A stretch of 64,000 nucleotides of DNA from CACIAM-69d sp001698445 (GCF_043235035.1 NZ_JAZAQF010000021.1:62001-126000), one strand, 5' to 3'. Positions 7,768-16,414 are shown, counted from the stretch's first letter. Made by a program: numbers and translations. Notes: generated by a model not told the origin, from the letters alone.

Positions 7768-8697
7768 ATGAAGCTTCTTAAAACGGCTCTGAGTTTGACG
7801 GTGATTGTCACTTCTTCAGTGGCCGCTTGCTTGGCAGTTTCTGCGCCCGCCCAAGCCTACCGAATGTTTTTAGGCGAAGATTTAAATTCAAATCCTTGGG
7901 CTCCGGCTGCCAATCTCACCAACTCTCAGGCAGCGGAAGCCGCTTTTTTGTCAAATTTGACCGGTGTGGGTACTGAGACCTTTGAAAGTCAAATCACCGG
8001 TACTAACAATCTTCTGAATGTTTCATTTCCCGGAGCTGGAACCGCAACGCTCTCGGGAAATGGTCGAATTTCAAGCGTGCCCGTGGGCTGGACAAATGGC
8101 GTTGGTCGCTATGCCGTTTCCGGGACTCAATTTTGGGAAGTGGACGCTGGGGGGCGCTTCACAATCAATTTCAGCCAGCAGGTAGGAGCTTTTGGGTTTT
8201 ATGGGGTTGATATTGGTGATTTTGGTGGCCAATTAACCCTGACTTTGGCGGGCGCATCCACCACAAAACAGGTGACGGTTAATAACACGATCGGCTCGTC
8301 GGGCAGTACGGACGGTTCTGTGCTGTTCTTTGGCATCATTGCGGAAACCATGGAGGAGGCTTTCAGTAGCGTTTCCTTCAGCATGTCAACGGGTCAAGGC
8401 GATGTTTTTGCCTTTGACAACATGACGGTGGGCGGTCTGTCTCAGGTCAAGACTCCGGAGCCATCCCCCCAGCCCAGTCCTGAACCGACTCCTGAGCCGA
8501 CTCCGGAACCCAGTCCCGAACCCACTGTGACTCCGGAACCCGGCCCTAGCCCAACCCCCAGCCCCTCCGCAACGCCTACGCCGCAACCCACACAGCCTAC
8601 GGATCCGGTGTCAGTGCCGGAGCCGGGATCGATCGGGGCGTTGTTGGTGGTGGGGGCGATGGGAGTCCTGGGGCTGCGTCGTCGCCGCGCTGACTAG
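7768..8697 (+). CDS. PEP-CTERM sorting domain surface protein
   Basis: 309 residues. An N-terminal signal peptide (MKLLKTALSLTVIVTSSV, cleavage near PAQA) is followed by a beta-rich domain of about 190 residues, then a Pro/Glu/Thr/Ser linker built from PEPSPEPTP-type repeats. It ends in a classic PEP-CTERM tail: VPEPGS, a hydrophobic helix, and RRRR at the extreme C-terminus. Such proteins are exported and processed by an exosortase/archaeosortase system. The middle domain resembles other cyanobacterial PEP-CTERM proteins with VGAFGFYGVDIGDFGG, but its function is unknown. ATG 7768 is preferred over TTG 7747 because the signal peptide starts there. Confidence 0.85.
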   Translation: MKLLKTALSLTVIVTSSVAACLAVSAPAQAYRMFLGEDLNSNPWAPAANLTNSQAAEAAFLSNLTGVGTETFESQITGTNNLLNVSFPGAGTATLSGNGRISSVPVGWTNGVGRYAVSGTQFWEVDAGGRFTINFSQQVGAFGFYGVDIGDFGGQLTLTLAGASTTKQVTVNNTIGSSGSTDGSVLFFGIIAETMEEAFSSVSFSMSTGQGDVFAFDNMTVGGLSQVKTPEPSPQPSPEPTPEPTPEPSPEPTVTPEPGPSPTPSPSATPTPQPTQPTDPVSVPEPGSIGALLVVGAMGVLGLRRRRAD

Positions 8698-8708
8698 GCT
8701 GATTAATA

Positions 8709-8727
8709 GGCACACCGAAGCTGTGCC
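8709..8727 (+). other. Small stem-loop after the PEP-CTERM gene
   Basis: GGCACA and TGTGCC form a 6-bp stem with a 7-nt loop, 12 bp after the stop codon. There is no U-tract, so it is only a weak terminator candidate. Confidence 0.3.
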
Positions 8728-8873
8728 ACGGGATCACCGATCGGGGAGATCGCAGGAAATCTAAAGAAGCACCTGCAAGAGATCGAGAGGAATCGGAGAC
8801 AATGCCAAGCTGGAAAGATTCCCAGCTCGGGTTTCTGCCGCTTGGTTCTCTCTTCCTTCAGTGGGTTAAAACC

Positions 8874-10235
8874 ATGACCGATCGACCTGCGCTGCTGATT
8901 CGGAACGCTCGCATCCTGTTGCCTGACGGAGATTTCCTGCAAGGCGATGTGTTGATTGAAGGCGATCAGATTCGGCAGGTGGCTCCTGAAATTTCCCCCG
9001 ACCCGATCGGGCCGATCGCCCGTGAAATTGACGCAACGGGCTTGACTCTGTTGCCGGGCGCGATCGACCCCCAAGTTCATTTCCGCGAACCGGGCTTAGA
9101 GCATAAAGAGGATCTCCGAACCGCCAGCCATGCCTGCGCCAAGGGCGGTGTCACCTCCTTTTTGGAGATGCCTAACACCAAGCCCCTAACCACCACTCAA
9201 GCCACGCTGCAAGACAAGCTCGATCGCGCGGCGAGTAAGTGCGTGGTCAACTATGGCTTTTTCATTGGAGCGACCGCCGATCGGTTGCCGGACTTGATCA
9301 CGGCGAACCCCGTTTGCGGCATCAAGATCTTTATGGGGTCTATGCATGGCCCCTTGTTGGTGGATGAGGAGCCAATCCTCGATCAAATTTTTGCGATGGG
9401 GCAACAGCCGGGACAAACGGGCTATGGGCGATTAATTGCTGTCCATGCCGAAAACCAAGACCGGATTCGTCAGCGCCGAGAGCAATTTGCGGGCATTACC
9501 GATCCGGCCATCCATTCCCAAATTCAAGACAACCAAGCCGCGCTGGAGGCCACACAACTGGCCCTCAAGTTGGCGCGGAAGCATCGTCGGCGGCTGCATA
9601 TCTTGCACATGTCTACGGGTGATGAGGCGAACCTGATGCGTCAGGGCAAGCCCGAATGGGTGACCTGTGAAGTTACCCCCCAACATTTGCTGCTGGATGT
9701 GAGTGCTTACGAGACGATCGGCACTTTTGCGCAAATGAATCCCCCTCTGCGATCACCCGAAGATTGCGCAATTTTGTGGCAAGCCCTGCTGGATGGAGTC
9801 ATTGACTTCATTGCCACTGACCACGCCCCCCACACCCTGGAAGAAAAGGCGCAACCCTATCCCAACAGTCCCAGCGGAATGCCGGGGGTGCAAACCTCCT
9901 TGCCCCTGATGCTGACCCAGGCGGCGGCGGGGCGCTGCACGGTGGCTCAGGTGGCCCGGTGGATGTCAACCAATGTGGCGAAGGGGTTTGGCATTCCCAA
10001 CAAGGGGGCGATCGCTCCCGGATGGGATGCGGACTTGGTGTTGGTGGATCTCGATAACTACCGTCCAGTGCTGCGGGAGGAAATGCTGTCCAAATGTGGT
10101 TGGAGTCCCTTTGAGGGTTGGAATCTCACGGGTTGGCCGGTTTACACGATCGTGGGCGGCCAGGTGGCCTATGAAAACGGCGAGGTTAATGAGTCGGTGC
10201 GTGGTCGGGCCTTGAGGTTTGAACCGACGGTGTAG
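8874..10235 (+). CDS. pyrC: Dihydroorotase (class I type)
   Basis: 453 residues. Catalyses cyclisation of N-carbamoyl-aspartate to dihydroorotate in pyrimidine synthesis. Amidohydrolase motifs: PQVHFREPG (about 66-74), GGVTSFLEMPNTKP, the second-shell HAEN, the metal-binding HILHMST, EVTPQHLLLD and the catalytic IATDHAPH. The usual HxHxRE motif reads QVHFRE, with Gln instead of the first His; I believe a Q-V-H variant also occurs in other cyanobacterial and Bacteroidetes homologues. ATG 8874 is chosen because the homology (LLIRNARILL) begins right after it; the upstream extension is not family-like. A relic mobile element starts immediately after the stop codon. Confidence 0.88.
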   Translation: MTDRPALLIRNARILLPDGDFLQGDVLIEGDQIRQVAPEISPDPIGPIAREIDATGLTLLPGAIDPQVHFREPGLEHKEDLRTASHACAKGGVTSFLEMPNTKPLTTTQATLQDKLDRAASKCVVNYGFFIGATADRLPDLITANPVCGIKIFMGSMHGPLLVDEEPILDQIFAMGQQPGQTGYGRLIAVHAENQDRIRQRREQFAGITDPAIHSQIQDNQAALEATQLALKLARKHRRRLHILHMSTGDEANLMRQGKPEWVTCEVTPQHLLLDVSAYETIGTFAQMNPPLRSPEDCAILWQALLDGVIDFIATDHAPHTLEEKAQPYPNSPSGMPGVQTSLPLMLTQAAAGRCTVAQVARWMSTNVAKGFGIPNKGAIAPGWDADLVLVDLDNYRPVLREEMLSKCGWSPFEGWNLTGWPVYTIVGGQVAYENGEVNESVRGRALRFEPTV

Positions 10236-10421
10236 GGCTGATCATTAACTCGCCTAAAACCCCCATGCCACCGCTGGCAAATCGCGACAGATCGTAGCAA
10301 GTCGCGACAAATCGTGGCAAATGGTGGCAAATCGCGACAGATCGTGGCAGATCGTGAACGACAAGGGGCTTCAGCCCCTTGTTCCGGTGATTGAGCCATG
10401 GACAATCAACCCTAGAAGCAC
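10236..10421. mobile_element. Decayed MITE of the same family as 60134 and 62484
   Basis: The left arm (GCCTAAAACCCCCATGCCAC, continuing CGCTGGCAAATCG) aligns with the left arm of the intact element at 62484 (ACTTGAAACCCTGATTCCAC, continuing CGTTAGCAGATCG). The core palindrome CAAGGGGCTTCAGCCCCTTG is at 10362-10381. The right arm keeps CCATGGACAATCAACCCTAG. The terminal repeats have decayed, and about 80 bp of short GACAGATCGTGGCAAAT-like tandem units (10276-10359) have expanded inside. It fills the entire gap between two convergent genes, whose stop codons lie in the flanking GTAG and CTAG. Confidence 0.6.
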
Positions 10422-11069
10422 CTAGGGCGTGGGGCGGCCCAGAAACCATTCCAGCCGCAGGGCCGTTTGGTCATCGTCGGGGGCAAATTGGCTTAGGGGT
10501 TCTTGGCGGCCCAGATTCGATCGCAACTGGGTGGCCGCCCAACTGCTGGGCCGCGTGCGATCGCCCTGGCGACCAAATAGCCATAGGTTCGATCGCCCGC
10601 TGTCTTCGGTGCTGATTCCTTGGGCATAGCGAGCCTGCTGCTCGGTTTTGGCCCCAGCACTCAGCAACAACACGGATTCCCCTTCAGGCCCGTAGTAAAC
10701 TTCCAAGCCGTCCCCTGGATCCACGATCGGCGGAATTTCTTCGGGGCCCCCTAGCCCATATTCCACCCATTGCTGGCAAGTGGCTAGCTCACTGTAGGGC
10801 AACTCAAGCTGCGCCAACATGGGCAAAATGGCCGCGCGATCGCACTCCAAGCCGCCTGCCGCCGTCAGGTCTTGGGCCTTGCCCTCGGGGAGCGGTGGCG
10901 TTTGGCTGGCCACACGCTGGGCCAGCACCAGCACCAACAGCCCCGCCAACAAAGCAATGGCGCTCGATCGCGGCCAGGTTTTTCTCAGCCAGGTTCCTTC
11001 ACCCCCAACTTTCCCGGTGTTGATTGGCGGCTGGTGTTGCATGAGGTGTTGCATGATCCGATCCATCAT
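10422..11069 (-). CDS. Hypothetical membrane-anchored or exported protein
   Basis: 215 residues, family not recognised. A short N-terminus is followed by one hydrophobic segment (SSAIALLAGLLVLVLAQRV, about 36-53), then an extracytoplasmic domain of about 160 residues with two cysteines (LECDRA and ATCQQW) that could form a disulphide. The C-terminal half ends RLEWFLGRPTP. Start: tandem ATGs at 11069 and 11066. The stop codon TAG lies within the CTAG that borders the relic MITE, so the last codons may have been shaped by that insertion. Confidence 0.55.
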   Translation of the reverse strand: MMDRIMQHLMQHQPPINTGKVGGEGTWLRKTWPRSSAIALLAGLLVLVLAQRVASQTPPLPEGKAQDLTAAGGLECDRAAILPMLAQLELPYSELATCQQWVEYGLGGPEEIPPIVDPGDGLEVYYGPEGESVLLLSAGAKTEQQARYAQGISTEDSGRSNLWLFGRQGDRTRPSSWAATQLRSNLGRQEPLSQFAPDDDQTALRLEWFLGRPTP

Positions 11070-11427
11070 CCCTGCCCTCCTACGAACCTGAATGGCTCTC
11101 GGATGCGGGTTCGATCGCCCGGTCTATGGCCAGAAAGCGGGAACCCGCAAGCGCCTTGGTCTCTATGAATGGGGAGGGGCCGGTTGGAGGTGTGTGAAGC
11201 GATCAACCCGAAACCAACCCCATTCCTTTTGATCCTAAAGATCACTAGGCGCGGTGGTTTCGAGTGTGACGCGATCGATATTGAACGTTATGCAACGCCA
11301 TCAGTTGCAACGCCACGTAATACTTCCTAACCCATTAATACTTCCTAACCCATATTGACCAAGAGGTTTCAGACCTTTCCTGAGAGCTTTTGAACCCCAA
11401 AATCAGGCCTCTAAACCGAGCCAACTT
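11070..11427. other. Intergenic region with an 18-bp tandem duplication
   Basis: TAATACTTCCTAACCCAT occurs twice, perfectly and back to back (11318-11335, 11336-11353). Just upstream GCAACGCCA is also repeated. No gene is supported. On the minus strand the segment near 11070-11200 must hold the promoter of the 10422 gene, but no clear -10/-35 pair is visible. Confidence 0.6.
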
Positions 11428-11985
11428 TTAAGGAACCTGAACCACCGTTTGAGCTTCAACCCGCTGACCATTGGCATACAAATCCTTGTGGTCATTCGTA
11501 TTCAAGGTCACCTGGATTTGGTTACTGCCGCTCGGCAAAGATTCCAAGTAATACCAGTTGCCGTAGAGCCGGGTGAGTTTGCGCCCGTTGAGGTAGAGGT
11601 GCGCGTGACCTTGGTTCCAAGCACCGGGTTGGTTAATTTGCTCCGGGGCAAATCGGAAATTTTGAACTGTGAGTTGCAGGTTCCACCCCTGTTTGGGATC
11701 TGGCAATACGGCAAGGCTTACGGCGGGGATTGGCTGACCGACAGGAATATCAAAGCGCCCGTGATGATGCTCGCCGCCGTGACCGCTGCCATGGTGAGGA
11801 TTGTGCGGACTGGATGACGGGCTGGATGACGGGCTGGATGACGGGCTGGATGGGTGATGGTGATGATTGCCATCGGCCCGGGCTGGCTGGTGAATGGATT
11901 GGGCGATCGGGCTGAGAAGCATCACTGCCAGAGTCAAGCCAACCGATCGCAAGGAAACAGGAGAACGAAATAACTTCAGTGGCAT
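11428..11985 (-). CDS. Secreted His/Ser-rich protein, possible metal binding
   Basis: About 185 residues from ATG 11985 (MPLKLFRSPV), the point where a signal peptide begins; an in-frame upstream extension to 12075 is unlikely. After the signal peptide comes a histidine-rich, low-complexity segment (NHHHH, three SSSP units, then HHGSGHGGEHHH), then a compact beta domain with PKQGWNLQLTVQNFRFAPE and GHAHLYLNGRKLTRLYGNWYYL. That domain resembles exported proteins often found with copper or metal handling genes, but I cannot name a family. The SSSP units are encoded by perfect 15-bp tandem repeats around 11812-11850, prone to length variation. Confidence 0.6.
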   Translation of the reverse strand: MPLKLFRSPVSLRSVGLTLAVMLLSPIAQSIHQPARADGNHHHHPSSPSSSPSSSPSSSPHNPHHGSGHGGEHHHGRFDIPVGQPIPAVSLAVLPDPKQGWNLQLTVQNFRFAPEQINQPGAWNQGHAHLYLNGRKLTRLYGNWYYLESLPSGSNQIQVTLNTNDHKDLYANGQRVEAQTVVQVP

Positions 11986-12193
11986 AGCAGGCGAAGGGTA
12001 GTTTGGGGATTCAGAGGAAATCGTGAACCGGTGACCAACCTTCTCAAAGACAACGGCGGGGTGAGGCGCGCACAACTGAACAACTCAGCAAACAACCCAA
12101 CCAGCAGCTCAACGCATTCATTCAGCGCATTCATTACAACGCACTGATTCAACGCGTTAACAAGCTAAGCAACAGACGGCCTCACTAGCAGCT

Positions 12194-13135
12194 TTAGCCG
12201 ATCGCTACGGAGTTGCTCTGCTGGAGTTGGCGCAGGGCCGTTAAGGCCGTTTGAAAAGACCCCCAATCACCACAGTCATAGAAACAACGGACAGCAGATT
12301 CCAAGTCATGAATTGCCGCTTGATGGCAATGCATTTGTTGATGGAGCTGACTGCGGGCCATGTAGGACAGACCGTTCATGGGAGCCAGGGCGATCGCCTG
12401 GTCAAAACTGCCGATCGCTTCCGTGGAACGACCTAGAGCTTGTAGCACCAAACCGCGCAGATGAAAGCTATTGGCTTGTTGGGGGCCGTAGCGCAAACTG
12501 CGATCGAGATCGGCTAGGGCTTGGGGCCGATCGCCCTGATCCAACCAGGTAATCGCCCGGTCGTAATACACCTGGGCAAGGCGATCAAGTGATTCGTGGC
12601 CGAATTGCAAAATGGCTCGGTTGAAATCTTCGATCGCCTCGCGCCCCTGCTGTTGTTCAGCCATCACCAGCCCGTGGTTATACCAAGCGCGTCCATCCAA
12701 GGGATGTTGATGCAGCACCGTTTCAAAATCCTGGGTGGCGGCGGCCCGGTTTTGTTGCCCGCGATAGGCTAAGCCACGGTTCAGGTATGCATCCCAAAGC
12801 TGGGGGTTGAGTTCCAGCGCCGTCGAGCAGTCCCCGATCGCAGCCGCCCAGTCAGCGAGCGCCAGCCAGGTCAGGCAACGGTTGTGGTGGGCCCGGGCTT
12901 GCCGATGGGCATCCGGGGCCTGATGGGCAGCGATCGCGAAGGCCGCTAGTGCGTCCGCATAGTCACCACGGCTAAAAGCTGATGCACCCAGCGCCATCGG
13001 GTCTTGCGGACTAGAAACCGGGACGCTAGCCGGAGTCAGTCGGGATGGCCAATAGGTAGTAGCTGCGAGGCCCCAAACAACCACGCTCAGCAACAGCGCG
13101 ATCGCCCAGCGCCCGGTTCGATCGGGTTCGGACAT
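12194..13135 (-). CDS. Tetratricopeptide repeat protein with N-terminal membrane anchor
   Basis: 313 residues from ATG 13135. One transmembrane segment (WAIALLLSVVVWGLAATTYW, about 10-29) is followed by at least six TPR units, each with the A-x-x-x-N-R/H-x-x-x-L pattern (HHNRCLTWLALADWAAAIGD, AYLNRGLAYRG, AWYNHGLVMAEQ, VYYDRAITWLDQGD, FHLRGLVLQALGR). TPR arrays are protein-interaction scaffolds; the soluble part probably faces the periplasm or lumen. The partner is unknown. The upstream 14-codon extension to 13177 is not needed. Confidence 0.75.
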   Translation of the reverse strand: MSEPDRTGRWAIALLLSVVVWGLAATTYWPSRLTPASVPVSSPQDPMALGASAFSRGDYADALAAFAIAAHQAPDAHRQARAHHNRCLTWLALADWAAAIGDCSTALELNPQLWDAYLNRGLAYRGQQNRAAATQDFETVLHQHPLDGRAWYNHGLVMAEQQQGREAIEDFNRAILQFGHESLDRLAQVYYDRAITWLDQGDRPQALADLDRSLRYGPQQANSFHLRGLVLQALGRSTEAIGSFDQAIALAPMNGLSYMARSQLHQQMHCHQAAIHDLESAVRCFYDCGDWGSFQTALTALRQLQQSNSVAIG

Positions 13136-13287
13136 AGGGTCAGAAGCCTGTTGAATAACCGAAAGGCAATTCAACACTCGGGTTCAATTGGGTGGGTTAG
13201 CCAGCGGGAACAGCGCCAGGGCTGCCCAGCGCTCAAAACCGGTCAAGGCATCTGTGGAGGAATGTTGCCTCGACCGGCTCGCATGAC

Positions 13288-13617
13288 TTACCAACCAGCT
13301 TCCGACTTGGACAGCACGAAGGATGCCACATCTTGAATATCTTCGTCCGTCAGCTTGCCCTTGAAGGCCGGCATCGCACCTTTACCGTTGGTGACCTGCT
13401 TCACGATCGCCTCGATCGAGTTCATGCCGTATTTTTCCAAGGCATCCTTCTTCAGGGTCTTGTCTGCCATCACCACGTTACGGCCACCCGCATGACAAGC
13501 GGCGCAGTTGGCGTTAAAAATTTTGGCTCCACTGGCCACATCAGCCGCATGGGCAGTGCCTGCAAAGCTCAACCAAGCAGCAACCAGAGCGATCGCCCAA
13601 GATACAAACCGTTTCAT
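13288..13617 (-). CDS. petJ: Cytochrome c6
   Basis: 109 residues: a 24-residue signal peptide ending AHA, then a mature protein of about 85 residues with the haem-binding CAACH (C38, C41, H42) and the axial Met in GAMPAF (M82). The C-terminal helix DEDIQDVASFVLSKSEAGW is typical of the family. It is the soluble lumenal carrier between cytochrome b6f and photosystem I (alternative to plastocyanin) or to terminal oxidase. A consensus-like promoter and a perfect inverted repeat lie upstream, fitting copper-responsive control known for petJ, although the regulator cannot be read from here. Confidence 0.93.
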   Translation of the reverse strand: MKRFVSWAIALVAAWLSFAGTAHAADVASGAKIFNANCAACHAGGRNVVMADKTLKKDALEKYGMNSIEAIVKQVTNGKGAMPAFKGKLTDEDIQDVASFVLSKSEAGW

Positions 13618-13641
13618 TGTCCTTGATCCTGTCAGTCAGTA

Positions 13642-13663
13642 CTGAAGCCGTGAAATGCTTCAG
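13642..13663. promoter_or_regulatory. Inverted repeat in petJ leader (candidate operator)
   Basis: CTGAAGC and GCTTCAG are perfect 7-bp arms separated by 8 bp. The repeat lies 25 bp upstream of the petJ ATG, immediately downstream of the predicted -10 box, where a bound repressor or an RNA hairpin could act. Confidence 0.45.
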
Positions 13664-13667
13664 ACCC

Positions 13668-13697
13668 ATTTAGTCCAGATCTGCCCAGGACTGTCAA
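13668..13697 (-). promoter_or_regulatory. Candidate petJ promoter
   Basis: On the minus strand a perfect TTGACA (13697-13692) is followed after 18 bp by CTAAAT (13673-13668). Transcription would start near 13661, giving a leader of about 45 nt that contains the inverted repeat at 13642-13663. Confidence 0.45.
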
Positions 13698-13764
13698 GCC
13701 CAGTATCAGTCAAGGTTTGGCAATGGTTTGCAATAATTTTTTAGAATGGCCGAGCGAACAACGG

Positions 13765-14718
13765 TCAAGCGGCGTAAAGGGTTTTAATCCACTCCCATTC
13801 TTGCTCAAGACCCTTGCGAATCGTGACTTGAGGGTCATAGCCCAAAAGATTGCGAGCCTTGGTCACATCGGCGGAGGTGTGGCGAGCATCCCCGATCGCC
13901 CGATCCTGATAATCGCGTGCGATCGGATGACCCACAATCGCCTCCATCTGCTCCAGCACCTCCGTCAGCACCACGCGACTGCCGCCACCGATGTTGAAAA
14001 TTTCCCCGATCGCCTCTGGAACCACCGCAGCCGCCAAATTCGCCGCCACCGCATCGCTGACATAGGTAAAATCGCGGGTCTGTTGCCCATCGCCGTAGAT
14101 GGGAATCGCCTGATGGGCGATCGCCGCCTTAAAGAACTTGTGAAACGCCATATCCGGCCGCTGTCGGGGCCCATAAACCGTGAAATAGCGCAGGGCCACA
14201 AACGGCACGCCAAAATTGTTGCAATAGAGCCGTCCGAGCTGTTCGGCCGCTAATTTCGTGATGCCGTAGGGCGACACGGGCTTGGGACAGACCAACTCAC
14301 TGGTGGGAAAGGTTTCCGCATCGCCATAAATGGACGACGTGGACGCATAGACCAACCGTTGCAAACTCGGGGCCTGCTTCGCGGCTTCTAAGAGGCGCTG
14401 GGTCGCCGTGATGTTGCGATCGGTGTAGTCCTGGAACCCAGTTCCCCAACTGGCCCGCACCCCCGCCTGGGCCGCCTGGTGATAAACCACATCCGCTTCC
14501 GCCAGCAGGGGGGCCCAGTCAATGGCTCGCAAATCCACTTCCAGCAGTTGGAATTGGCCATGATCCAGCAGGGGCGCAACGTTTTGCCGCTTCAGGGCCG
14601 GGTCGTAATAGTCATTGAAGTGATCAATGCCAATGACCCGATCGCCTCGCAGTAACAGCGTTTCCGCCAGGTGGGAGCCAATGAAGCCGGCCGCGCCGGT
14701 CACGATGCTGGTAGTCAT
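13765..14718 (-). CDS. NAD-dependent sugar-nucleotide epimerase/dehydratase (UDP-glucuronate 4-epimerase-like)
   Basis: 317 residues, extended SDR fold. The Rossmann motif GAAGFIGSH is at 8-16. The catalytic elements are the Ser/Thr-rich YASTSSIYGD (about 124-133) and Y151-x3-K155 in SPYGITK. The sequence IDHFNDYYDPALKRQN is characteristic of UDP-glucuronate or UDP-glucose 4-epimerases; RYFTVYGPRQRPDMA and IYGDGQQTRDF are family hallmarks. It probably supplies a sugar nucleotide for exopolysaccharide or lipopolysaccharide synthesis. Start at ATG 14718, where the Rossmann fold begins; an upstream extension to 14841 is not homologous. Substrate specificity cannot be fixed from sequence alone. 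Confidence 0.82.
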   Translation of the reverse strand: MTTSIVTGAAGFIGSHLAETLLLRGDRVIGIDHFNDYYDPALKRQNVAPLLDHGQFQLLEVDLRAIDWAPLLAEADVVYHQAAQAGVRASWGTGFQDYTDRNITATQRLLEAAKQAPSLQRLVYASTSSIYGDAETFPTSELVCPKPVSPYGITKLAAEQLGRLYCNNFGVPFVALRYFTVYGPRQRPDMAFHKFFKAAIAHQAIPIYGDGQQTRDFTYVSDAVAANLAAAVVPEAIGEIFNIGGGSRVVLTEVLEQMEAIVGHPIARDYQDRAIGDARHTSADVTKARNLLGYDPQVTIRKGLEQEWEWIKTLYAA

Positions 14719-15024
14719 GGGGGGTTCAGAAATCGCCGTTTTGCAATAGTTGAAGGGAAATTGGCGCGATCGCCTGATCGCTGGTCTAGGTTTAGCCCAA
14801 GTTTTGACCCAGCGCCTAGCCCAGTCTAGGAAGTTTTGCACCCAAACGTGGAAACAACCAACCCAGGAATGGTCGTTGATGATCGGTGATCGACCGCAAT
14901 TGAGTCGAAATTGGACAAGATCCAGCCTCCCAGCGGGGATCGGTGGTGAGAGGAGCGGACGTGCGATATTCTGAGATACTGGCTCCTGGCCGAGTTCTGT
15001 TCACAACTGCGGGTTAAAGATTCT
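14719..15024. other. Divergent intergenic region between the epimerase gene and purD
   Basis: 306 bp carrying the promoters of both divergent genes. The GATATTCTGAGATACT stretch at about 14966-14981 is the most AT-rich part and could hold the purD -10 region. No gene or strong structure was seen. Confidence 0.5.
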
Positions 15025-16383
15025 GTGAAGGTTTTAGTGGTTGGCAATGGTGGCCGTGAACACACGATCGCCCACATGTTGTTGAAGTCGGAACAGGTGG
15101 AGCGGGTCTTTTGTATTCCCGGAAATGGGGGAACGGCCCTGAATCCCCGTTGCCAAAACTTTGCCTTCGCTGCAACTGATTTTGAAGCGATCGCCCGCGT
15201 TGCCCAAACCCAAGGGGTCTCCCTGGTGGTGGTGGGCCCCGAAGCACCCCTGGCCGTCGGAATTGTAGACTTTTTGCGCGGGCGACAAATTCCCGTGTTT
15301 GGCCCCACCCAAGCGGGGGCCCAAATTGAAGCAAGCAAATCTTGGGCCAAGACGCTCATGGCCGAAGCAGGTGTGCCCACGGCCCAATCCGCCACCTTCA
15401 CGGAGCTGGCCCCCGCTCGCGATTATTTGCAGCAGACCGGGGCCCCGATCGTGGTGAAGGCCGATGGTCTGGCGGCGGGCAAAGGCGTAACCGTGGCCAT
15501 GACCCTGAATGAGGCGCTCAAGGCGGTGGAGTCCATCTTTGGCGGCCAATTCGGCTCCGCTGGCTCCAGCGTGGTGATCGAAGAATTTATGGAAGGGCGG
15601 GAAGTATCCGTTCTGGCCCTGACCGATGGCAAAGCCGTGCGCCCTCTGATTCCAGCCCAAGACCATAAACGAATTGGCGAGGGAGACACCGGCCCCAACA
15701 CGGGCGGCATGGGAACCTATGCCCCGGCTCCCTTGGTTACACCGGATCTGATGGCGCGCATTGAAACGGAAGTGTTGCAGCCCACGGTGCGGGCCCTGGC
15801 GGCGCGCGGCATTGATTACCGAGGGGTTTTGTACGCGGGATTGATGATCACGCCTGAGGGGAATCCCAAGGTGGTGGAATTTAACTGCCGTTTTGGCGAC
15901 CCGGAAACCCAGGTGGTGTTGCCGCTGTTAGAAACGCCACTCCATGAGCTGATGTTGGCCTGTGTGGAACAGCGGCTGGCCCAGTTGCCCCCGATCGCCT
16001 GGAAATCGGGCGTGGCCGGTTGTGTGGTGGTGGCGGCCCAAGGCTATCCGGGCAGTTTCGCCAAGGGCACCCCGATCGCGGGCTTAGCAGAGGCGGAAGC
16101 GGTGGGGGCCATGGTGTTTCATGCGGGAACACGTCTGGTGCGATCGAGCGGCAACACCGATCGACTGGTCAGCGATGGAGGGCGAGTCCTAGGGGTCACG
16201 GCAATCGGGGCAGATTTTGACGAAGCCTTCGAAACCGTCTACCGGGCGATCGAGACCATTGACTACGCCGACAAAACCTATCGTCGCGACATTGGCTATC
16301 AAGTGCGCCAACAACCTTGGGAAGCCCTGCCCCTGCCCGGTGTCATCGCCGCCAGTGACCCCATGCCCACCGAAGCCCCTTAA
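15025..16383 (+). CDS. purD: Phosphoribosylamine-glycine ligase (GAR synthetase)
   Basis: 452 residues, ATP-grasp enzyme forming glycinamide ribonucleotide in purine synthesis. N-domain MKVLVVGNGGREHTIAHML; ATP-grasp region with KADGLAAGKGV and VVIEEFMEGREVSVLALTDG; the family signature KRIGEGDTGPNTGGMG; and the metal-binding VVEFNCRFGDPETQ. Full length. The start is GTG, aligned with the family N-terminus. It ends 31 bp before the sensor kinase gene, suggesting co-transcription. Confidence 0.95.
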   Translation: MKVLVVGNGGREHTIAHMLLKSEQVERVFCIPGNGGTALNPRCQNFAFAATDFEAIARVAQTQGVSLVVVGPEAPLAVGIVDFLRGRQIPVFGPTQAGAQIEASKSWAKTLMAEAGVPTAQSATFTELAPARDYLQQTGAPIVVKADGLAAGKGVTVAMTLNEALKAVESIFGGQFGSAGSSVVIEEFMEGREVSVLALTDGKAVRPLIPAQDHKRIGEGDTGPNTGGMGTYAPAPLVTPDLMARIETEVLQPTVRALAARGIDYRGVLYAGLMITPEGNPKVVEFNCRFGDPETQVVLPLLETPLHELMLACVEQRLAQLPPIAWKSGVAGCVVVAAQGYPGSFAKGTPIAGLAEAEAVGAMVFHAGTRLVRSSGNTDRLVSDGGRVLGVTAIGADFDEAFETVYRAIETIDYADKTYRRDIGYQVRQQPWEALPLPGVIAASDPMPTEAP

Positions 16384-16414
16384 GATCGAATCAATCTGCA
16401 CGCTCCCCGAGACC

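Noticed and set aside
10273..10360. Short tandem units suggestive of a CRISPR array
   Set aside because: Units are 9-18 bp, irregular and without spacers; better explained as expansion inside the relic MITE.
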